Made by a program: the position numbers and the translations under genes. Of a stretch of 8,067 nt of DNA, positions 1 to 4,329 are shown one piece after another (position 1 is the first letter of the stretch; every line of letters begins with the position of its first letter). The stretch is from JBECKR01 sp040235415 (lineage in GTDB: Bacteria; Acidobacteriota; Polarisedimenticolia; Polarisedimenticolales; Polarisedimenticolaceae). The stretch spans positions 1 through 8,067 of the forward strand of contig JBECKR010000018.1 in assembly GCA_040235415.1 (NCBI GenBank), given 5' to 3'. Under the pieces are notes generated by a model. It made no database searches. It saw nothing but the letters and a program-made list of their open reading frames with translations, and was not told the DNA's origin.

Positions 1-187
1 GCGTCGCGCGCAGGAACGCGGCGGCCTCGGCCTCGCTCGCGGGCCGCACCAGCCCCGCCGCCCGCCCTCTCGGCGCTCCCGAGGCGTCCTCGAGGTAGCC
101 CCCGACCACGTCCGGATCGGTCGAGACCGGCGGCGGCGGGACCCGCTCCGGGGCGCGGGCCTCGATCATGGACGGGCCGTCCGCCAT
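1..187 (-). CDS. FAD-linked oxidase (GlcD-like), N-terminal fragment cut by window edge
   Basis: Only the first 62 codons are in the window; the frame stays open to position 1. After a variable proline-rich lead (four prolines at residues 17-20), the reading contains DPDVVGGYLEDASG (residues 25-38) and then GRAAGLVRPASEAEAAAFLR (41-60). This is how FAD/FMN-containing dehydrogenases of the glycolate oxidase GlcD / D-lactate dehydrogenase type begin: a D..V...Y..DAS stretch, then the V/L-RP.S..E....LR strand-helix that opens the FAD-binding (PCMH) domain. The FAD-binding loops and the substrate domain lie outside, so the substrate cannot be named. Third codon positions are almost all G or C, which supports coding. 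The ATG at 187 directly follows the TGA of the upstream membrane-protein gene, suggesting translational coupling. There is no Shine-Dalgarno, but TACGGT sits 6 nt before the ATG. A second in-frame ATG at 169 is the alternative start. Confidence 0.72.
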   Translation of the reverse strand, partial: MADGPSMIEARAPERVPPPPVSTDPDVVGGYLEDASGAPRGRAAGLVRPASEAEAAAFLRAT

Positions 188-499
188 TCAGCGACCGTAC
201 GGAGCCGACGGCAGGACCTCGACCCGCGGTCGGGGACGCGCGATCCGGGCGATCCCCCACACGAAGAGCGCCAGGACCGCGAGCGGGAGCAGCGCGAGGG
301 CGACCGCCCCTCCGAGCAGCACCGCGATCGCGAGGGCGACCGCCGCGACGACCCCGACGAGACGGACCGCCAGTCCGGCGAGCCGGAACGCGATCCGGAT
401 CGGCAGCGTGACGACCCAGAGCACGACGGCGACGAGCAGCAGCGGCACCGCGATCAGGGTCAGCACCGCGATCCCGCCCAGGACCAGCAATTCGAGCAT
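188..499 (-). CDS. small hydrophobic membrane protein, unknown function
   Basis: A 103-aa protein that I do not recognise as a named family. Residues 4-33 are almost wholly hydrophobic and form one membrane span. A short basic amphipathic stretch follows, with Arg at 35, 39 and 46. Residues 47-83 form one long or two short further spans. The tail from 84 to 103 is polar and basic (RIARPRPR, then VEVLPSAPYGR) and is probably cytoplasmic by the positive-inside rule. There is no cysteine and no obvious catalytic motif. The ATG at 499 is supported by a strong Shine-Dalgarno (GGGAGGT, 510-504) four bases upstream and a plausible -10 (TACAAT) further up. The stop codon abuts the ATG of the FAD-linked oxidase, so the two are probably one transcript. 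An opposite-strand reading frame covers the same bases but is arginine/serine/threonine-rich low-complexity sequence and is taken as a shadow. Confidence 0.72.
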   Translation of the reverse strand: MLELLVLGGIAVLTLIAVPLLLVAVVLWVVTLPIRIAFRLAGLAVRLVGVVAAVALAIAVLLGGAVALALLPLAVLALFVWGIARIARPRPRVEVLPSAPYGR

Positions 500-503
500 C
501 TCG

Positions 504-510
504 ACCTCCC
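504..510 (-). promoter_or_regulatory. Shine-Dalgarno of the small membrane protein
   Basis: Read on the minus strand, GGGAGGT lies four bases before the ATG at 499, a good anti-SD match. It fixes the start of the membrane-protein gene and contrasts with the SD-less starts elsewhere in the window. Confidence 0.7.
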
Positions 511-526
511 TCGGACCCCGTCGCCC

Positions 527-532
527 ATTGTA
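527..532 (-). promoter_or_regulatory. putative -10 box (TACAAT) for the membrane protein / oxidase pair
   Basis: Minus-strand TACAAT is one base from the TATAAT consensus. It would place transcription start near 520, giving a leader of about 20 nt that carries the Shine-Dalgarno. No convincing -35 is seen at 16-19 bp spacing. The same octamer CTACAATG recurs at 4304-4297 in front of apbE. Confidence 0.5.
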
Positions 533-598
533 GAGCCTCGACCGCCCGGGGCCGTCGTCTCGGAGTACGTTTCACCCCGCGATCCGGTTCCCGCATGC

Positions 599-604
599 TA
601 GCTT
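599..604 (+). promoter_or_regulatory. putative -10 box (TAGCTT) for a leaderless transporter mRNA
   Basis: TAGCTT fits TANNNT and is followed by exactly six bases before the GTG at 611. No Shine-Dalgarno precedes that GTG. The arrangement matches leaderless promoters known in Actinobacteria and Deinococcus. The first three bases also form an in-frame TAG, so the reading frame cannot start further upstream. No clear -35 is seen. Confidence 0.45.
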
Positions 605-610
605 CTGGGC

Positions 611-1543
611 GTGCACGTCCACGCCCACGACCCCGCGCCGGCCCGGCGGCCCGACCCCTCCGCCGCGCGCCAGCTCGCCGGCGCGCTCGCGCTGACGGCG
701 AGCTTCACCGTCGCCGAGGCGATCGGCGGCTGGATCTCGAACAGCCTCGCGCTCCTGGCCGACGCCGGCCACATGCTGACCGACGACTTCGCGCTCGGTC
801 TCGCGCTGTTCGCGGTGTGGTCGGCGCGGCGTCCCCCCGACCCGGCGCGGACCTACGGCTACCGCCGAGCGGAGACCCTCGCCGCGCTCGTGAACGGCGC
901 CGCCCTGACGGTGCTCGCCGGCGTCATCGCGTTCGAGGCTTGGCGGCGGCTGCAGCGCCCGCCTGAGGTGCGCTACGGCGTCATGGCCGCCGTCGCGGTC
1001 GCCGGCCTCGTCGTGAACGTCGCCGCCGCGCTGATCCTGCATCGCGGCGACCGCCGCGACCTGAACCTCCGGGCGGCCTACCTCCACGTCCTCGGCGATC
1101 TCCTCGGCTCGGTCGGCGCGCTCACGGCGGCCGCCGCGCTGTGGGCGTTCGGCTGGATCTGGGCCGACGCCGTCGCGGGGCTCGTGATCGGGATCGTGAT
1201 CGCGGTGACCTCGGTCCGGCTCGTGCTCGAGGCGGTCCACGTGCTCATGGAGGGGACCCCGCGCGGCGTCGACATCGACGCGGTCCGCCGTTGCCTCGAG
1301 GAGGTGCCCGGCGTCGGAAGCGTCCACGACTTGCACCTGTGGTCGCTGTCGGGCGGAGCGCCTCTCCTGACCGCGCACCTCGTCGCCGACCGCGCGCGCG
1401 CGAACGGCGAGGTGCTGAGGACCGCGGCCGAGCGACTGCGCGAAGGCTTCGGGATCGAGCACGCGACCCTGCAGGTCGAGCCGCCCGACTTCAACATCGT
1501 CGCGGTCCCGGGCCGCCCCGGTCCGGCCGACCCGCCGCAGTAG
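611..1543 (+). CDS. CzcD-type cation diffusion facilitator (Zn2+-type metal efflux transporter)
   Basis: A 310-aa inner-membrane metal/proton antiporter of the cation diffusion facilitator family, a full-length CzcD-like size. A short His-containing start (H2, H4, H6) precedes six spans at roughly 21-42, 45-68, 88-110, 122-143, 155-180 and 182-206. The metal site is visible as LADAGHMLTD in TM2 (H54, D58) and HVLGD in TM5 (H159, D163). This HxxxD/HxxxD pair is typical of the Zn-CDF group, whereas DxxxD pairs suggest Mn or Fe. The family motif YGYRRAETLAALVNG follows at 82-96. After the membrane part comes the ferredoxin-like cytoplasmic domain with HDLHLWSLSGG (239-249). The start is GTG at 611, since TAG at 599 closes the frame upstream; ATG at 595 is out of frame. 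The gene stands alone, divergent from the membrane-protein pair and convergent with the ALDH. Zn2+ is the inferred substrate; Cd2+ or Co2+ are possible. Confidence 0.93.
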   Translation: MHVHAHDPAPARRPDPSAARQLAGALALTASFTVAEAIGGWISNSLALLADAGHMLTDDFALGLALFAVWSARRPPDPARTYGYRRAETLAALVNGAALTVLAGVIAFEAWRRLQRPPEVRYGVMAAVAVAGLVVNVAAALILHRGDRRDLNLRAAYLHVLGDLLGSVGALTAAAALWAFGWIWADAVAGLVIGIVIAVTSVRLVLEAVHVLMEGTPRGVDIDAVRRCLEEVPGVGSVHDLHLWSLSGGAPLLTAHLVADRARANGEVLRTAAERLREGFGIEHATLQVEPPDFNIVAVPGRPGPADPPQ

Positions 1544-1554
1544 ACCGGCCGGTC
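1543..1554. repeat. 12-bp perfect palindrome spanning both convergent stop codons
   Basis: GACCGGCCGGTC begins on the last base of the transporter stop codon and ends inside the stop codon of the aldehyde dehydrogenase. Only nine bases separate the two genes. There is no loop and no U-run, so it is not a convincing intrinsic terminator. It may be chance in such GC-rich DNA. Confidence 0.4.
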
Positions 1555-3070
1555 AGACGTCGAACACGACGCCCTGGGCCAGAGGCAGGTCCGTGCTCCA
1601 GTTGATCGTGTTCGTCTGGCGGCGCATGTAGGCCTTCCAGGCGTCGGAGCCGGATTCGCGCCCTCCACCGGTCTCCTTCTCGCCGCCGAACGCGCCGCCG
1701 ATCTCCGCTCCCGACGTGCCGAGATTGACGTTGGCGATGCCGCAATCGCTGCCGCGATGCGACAGGAACGTCTCCGCGGAGAGCAGGTTCGTCGTGAACA
1801 GGGACGAGGACAGTCCTTGCGGGACGTCGTTGTGGATCGCGAGCGCCTCGTCGAGGTCGTCGACCTCGAAGACGTACAGGATCGGCGCGAAGGTCTCCTC
1901 CTGCGCGATCGCGAGCCCTTTCGGGGCACGGACGATCGTCGGCTCGACGAAGTGCCCCGGTCGGTCGATCCGGCCGCCGCCGCACAGGATCTCCGCGCCC
2001 TGCTCGCGCGCGCGATCGAGCGCCTTCATCATGTCGTCGACCGCGCCGGCGTCGATGAGCGGCCCCATGAGCGTGTCGGGATCGAGCGGATCGCCGATGC
2101 GGATCCGGCGGTACGCGGCCACGAGCCGGTCGGTGAGCGCCTTCGCGACGCCGCGCTGCAGGACGAGACGGCGCGTCGAGGTGCAGCGCTGGCCCGCGGT
2201 GCCGACCGCGCCGAACAGCACGGCGCGGAGCGCCATGTCGACGTTCGCGTCGTCGAGCACGATCACCGCGTTGTTGCCGCCGAGCTCGAGCAGGGTGCGT
2301 CCGAGCCGCTCGCCCACGACCCGCGCGATCCGCACCCCCATGCGGCACGAGCCGGTCGCCGAGATCAGCGGCACGCGGCGGTCCGCGAGCATCCGCTCGC
2401 CGACGTCGCCGCCGCGCCCGATCACGAGGTTGAACAGCCCCGGACAGCCGTGGCGCTCCATGATCCGGTTGCAGATGTTCTGGACCGCGATGGCGGCGAG
2501 CGGCGTCTTGGACGACGGCTTCCACACGATCGGGTCGCCGCAAACCGCGGTGAGCGCGGCGTTCCACGACCACACCGCGACGGGGAAGTTGAACGCGGTG
2601 ATCAGCCCGACGACGCCGAGCGGATGCCACTGCTCGTACATGCGGTGCATCGGCCGCTCGGAGTGCATCGTGAAGCCGTAGAGCTGGCGCGACTGGCCGA
2701 CCGCGAAGTCGCAGACGTCGATCATCTCCTGGACCTCGCCGAGTCCTTCGGAGAGGATCTTGCCGTTCTCGAGGGTCACGAGCCGGCCGAGCGCCTCTTT
2801 GTTGGCGCGCAGCTCGTCGCCGAGGTCGCGGACGACCTGTCCCCGCTGCGGCGCGGGAGTCCGGCGCCAGCGCTCGAACGCCCCGACGGCCTCGGACAGC
2901 ACGCGGTCGTAGTCCTCGGCCGACGCCTGCCTGACGCTCGCGATCGGCTCGCCGGTCGTGGGATTCGACGACACGAGCTCGGGACCGTGGGTTTCGATCC
3001 AGGCTCCGGTGCACGCGCCGGGATTCTGCTCCCGGACGCCGAGGCGTTCCAAGATCTCGTTGACGTTCAC
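1553..3070 (-). CDS. amaB: ALDH7-family aldehyde dehydrogenase (L-piperidine-6-carboxylate / alpha-aminoadipate semialdehyde dehydrogenase)
   Basis: A 505-aa cytosolic NAD(P)+-dependent enzyme. In the family (human antiquitin ALDH7A1, bacterial AmaB/Pcd) it oxidises alpha-aminoadipate semialdehyde, in equilibrium with piperidine-6-carboxylate, to alpha-aminoadipate in lysine/pipecolate breakdown. ALDH7 hallmarks are clear: EQWHPLGVVGLITAFNFPVA, LLELGGNNAVIVLDDANVD, FGAVGTAGQRCTSTRRL, ETFAPILYVF, QGLSSSLFT, and near the C-terminus SGAEIGGAFGGEKETGGGRE then SGSDAWKAYMRR. Catalytic residues are N161, K184, E262 and nucleophile C296. The usual GSTxxG cofactor motif reads GSCRMG (240-245), Thr to Cys. 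I chose GTG at 3070 because GGAGGT lies five bases upstream and the length fits the family. The frame stays open upstream to about 3160, but that stretch is arginine-rich and crosses the predicted promoter. It has its own promoter downstream of apbE. No other lysine-pathway gene is visible, so the substrate rests on family membership. Confidence 0.92.
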   Translation of the reverse strand: MNVNEILERLGVREQNPGACTGAWIETHGPELVSSNPTTGEPIASVRQASAEDYDRVLSEAVGAFERWRRTPAPQRGQVVRDLGDELRANKEALGRLVTLENGKILSEGLGEVQEMIDVCDFAVGQSRQLYGFTMHSERPMHRMYEQWHPLGVVGLITAFNFPVAVWSWNAALTAVCGDPIVWKPSSKTPLAAIAVQNICNRIMERHGCPGLFNLVIGRGGDVGERMLADRRVPLISATGSCRMGVRIARVVGERLGRTLLELGGNNAVIVLDDANVDMALRAVLFGAVGTAGQRCTSTRRLVLQRGVAKALTDRLVAAYRRIRIGDPLDPDTLMGPLIDAGAVDDMMKALDRAREQGAEILCGGGRIDRPGHFVEPTIVRAPKGLAIAQEETFAPILYVFEVDDLDEALAIHNDVPQGLSSSLFTTNLLSAETFLSHRGSDCGIANVNLGTSGAEIGGAFGGEKETGGGRESGSDAWKAYMRRQTNTINWSTDLPLAQGVVFDV

Positions 3071-3075
3071 GGCGG

Positions 3076-3081
3076 ACCTCC
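3076..3081 (-). promoter_or_regulatory. Shine-Dalgarno fixing the GTG start of the ALDH7 gene
   Basis: Minus-strand GGAGGT sits five bases before the GTG at 3070. It decides between this start and the much longer open frame upstream. Confidence 0.7.
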
Positions 3082-3100
3082 GGACGGCGGACCGGGCGGC

Positions 3101-3190
3101 GCGCGGCCGCCGGTTCGAAGCGGGAGAGCGGAGCGCGACAGGAATGCGCCAGTGTAGCAAAACCCCGGAGCCGGCGTCAGGCGGCCGCGC
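3101..3190. repeat. inverted repeat flanking the ALDH7 promoter
   Basis: GCGCGGCCGCC at 3101-3111 is the exact reverse complement of 3180-3190. Each arm contains the octamer palindrome GCGGCCGC. One arm touches the -35 region and the other lies in the predicted leader, with centres about 79 bp apart. It could be a pair of operators or chance in GC-rich DNA; no known regulator motif is recognised. Confidence 0.35.
3151..3180 (-). promoter_or_regulatory. putative sigma70-type promoter of the ALDH7 gene
   Basis: On the minus strand CTGACG (3180-3175) and TACACT (3156-3151) are separated by 18 bp and resemble TTGACA/TATAAT. Transcription would start near 3144, leaving a leader of about 74 nt with the Shine-Dalgarno at its end. 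The promoter lies just after the apbE stop codon, so the ALDH gene can be expressed independently of apbE. An 11-bp inverted repeat (3101-3111 and 3180-3190) brackets it. Confidence 0.5.
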
Positions 3191-4291
3191 TCACGGGCGC
3201 CGCAAGTGCTGGCCGAGCGTCGAGGGCGGGAGGATGAACCGCACCGGCCGGCCCAGGCGCGCCGACCACGCCGGATCGAGCTCGAGGCGGCCGCGAAGCG
3301 ATCCGGACGCCAGCACGGTCGGGCCGTGCTCGCCCTGGACGACGAGCACAGCCTCGACGCGCACCGATCGCTCCAGGATCTCGCCGGTGCGCCGCGAGCC
3401 CGCGACGAAAAACGCCGTGCTCAGCGCGTCGGCCTCGGTGCCGGAGTCGGACAGCACCGTCGCGGCCACGACGTCGGAGCTCGCCGGCCGGCCGGTCTTC
3501 GGGTCCATGACGTGCCCGTACGTGACCCCGTCCCGCACGAAGGCGTTCTCGTAGCTCCCGGCGGTCGCGACCGCGCGGTCTCGCAGCGGCAGCGTCGCGA
3601 ACAGTCGGTCGGGATCGGCGGGATCGCGCAGGCCGACCTTCCAAGACTCGGCCCCCGGCGGGGTGCCCCAGGCGTAGAGGCTCCCTCCGAGGTCGACGAG
3701 TCCGGCGCGGGCGCCGGGCGCCGCGAACGACCGCGCGGCGACGTCGAGCGCGTACCCCTTGGCGATGCCGCCGAGATCGATCTCCATCCCCGGCTCGCGG
3801 AACAGCAGCGCGTGCGCCTCCGGGATGAGCTCGACCTTCTCCCACCCGACGCTCCTCAGGGTCGCGGCGATCTCGGCGTCGGTCGGGACGCGCGGGTCGC
3901 GCGGCCGGAACCCCCACAGCCGCATCAACGGGCCGACGGTCGGATCGTACGCTCCGAGGGTGCGGCGCGCGTACTCCAGCGACAGCTTGACGCAGCGCCA
4001 CAGCTCGCGGTTCGGCACGACGTACGCGCCCTGCGCCGCGCCACGGTTGAGCGCCGCGAGATCGCTCGCGTCGCTCCAGTTGCTCATCGCCGCGTCGACG
4101 CCCTCGATCCCGCTCTCGATCCGTCGCGCGATGTCCTCCGCGGCAGCGGCGCTCGTCGCGTGGACGTCGATCTCCGCGTAGGTCCCCATCGTCGTGAACC
4201 GCCGCTCGACGTGGCCGGGCTCCACGCACCCCGCCGCGAGCACGGCGAGGCCCGCGACGACGGCGGCGCGACACGATCGCGGGGCTCCCAT
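3191..4291 (-). CDS. apbE: ApbE, FAD:protein FMN transferase, lipoprotein
   Basis: A 366-aa enzyme that uses FAD to attach FMN covalently to Ser/Thr of exported or membrane flavoproteins (for example Nqr/Rnf subunits and FMN-binding-domain proteins), in a Mg2+-dependent reaction. The N-terminus is a lipoprotein signal: charged start, hydrophobic stretch 8-20 and lipobox LAAGC with Cys22, so it is anchored outside the cytoplasmic membrane. ApbE motifs follow in order: MGTYAEI (35-41), MSNWSDASDLAALNR (69-83), YDPTVGPLMRLWGF (115-128), IDLGGIAKGYALD (171-183), VDLGGSLYAWG (199-209), HVMDPKTGRPA (260-270) and EADALSTAFFVAG (286-298). The last holds the probable Mg2+ ligands D288 and T292. The usual SGxY segment reads ATAGSYE (242-248). 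ATG at 4291 is chosen because it gives the complete signal peptide; the frame stays open upstream into kgd but is antisense there. There is no Shine-Dalgarno, and TACAAT lies six bases upstream. No target flavoprotein is in view. Confidence 0.94.
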   Translation of the reverse strand: MGAPRSCRAAVVAGLAVLAAGCVEPGHVERRFTTMGTYAEIDVHATSAAAAEDIARRIESGIEGVDAAMSNWSDASDLAALNRGAAQGAYVVPNRELWRCVKLSLEYARRTLGAYDPTVGPLMRLWGFRPRDPRVPTDAEIAATLRSVGWEKVELIPEAHALLFREPGMEIDLGGIAKGYALDVAARSFAAPGARAGLVDLGGSLYAWGTPPGAESWKVGLRDPADPDRLFATLPLRDRAVATAGSYENAFVRDGVTYGHVMDPKTGRPASSDVVAATVLSDSGTEADALSTAFFVAGSRRTGEILERSVRVEAVLVVQGEHGPTVLASGSLRGRLELDPAWSARLGRPVRFILPPSTLGQHLRRP

Positions 4292-4297
4292 GCCGTC

Positions 4298-4303
4298 ATT
4301 GTA
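4298..4303 (-). promoter_or_regulatory. putative -10 box (TACAAT) for leaderless apbE mRNA
   Basis: Minus-strand TACAAT is followed by exactly six bases and then the apbE ATG at 4291. This spacing would put the transcription start at or next to the A of ATG. No Shine-Dalgarno is present. A weak TTGCAG (4328-4323) at 19 bp is the only -35 candidate. Confidence 0.5.
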
Positions 4304-4316
4304 GGCCCCCCCGCGG

Positions 4317-4322
4317 TAAGAT
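4317..4322 (+). promoter_or_regulatory. putative -10 box (TAAGAT) for leaderless kgd mRNA
   Basis: TAAGAT lies seven bases before the kgd ATG at 4330, with no Shine-Dalgarno between. It is separated from the opposing apbE -10 by only 13 bp, which include a run of seven C. No clear -35 is seen. Confidence 0.45.
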
Positions 4323-4329
4323 CTGCAAC

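Noticed and set aside
168..533. Plus-strand open frame of 121 codons opposite the small membrane protein
   Set aside because: It is a low-complexity Arg/Ser/Thr/Ala translation typical of a shadow frame in GC-rich DNA. The opposite strand has an SD, a -10 box and coherent membrane spans.
1544..1553. Intrinsic terminator between the convergent transporter and ALDH genes
   Set aside because: The palindrome has no loop and no T-run on either strand.
1491..3014. Minus-strand 507-codon frame overlapping the ALDH7 gene in another phase
   Set aside because: It is a frame-shifted reading of the ALDH gene with Arg-dominated composition and no motifs. The overlapping correct frame explains the region.
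3071..3160. Longer N-terminus for the ALDH7 protein (30 extra residues)
   Set aside because: The added residues are arginine-rich and unlike the family. They would begin at a TTG inside the predicted promoter. The GTG at 3070 has a proper Shine-Dalgarno and gives the normal length.
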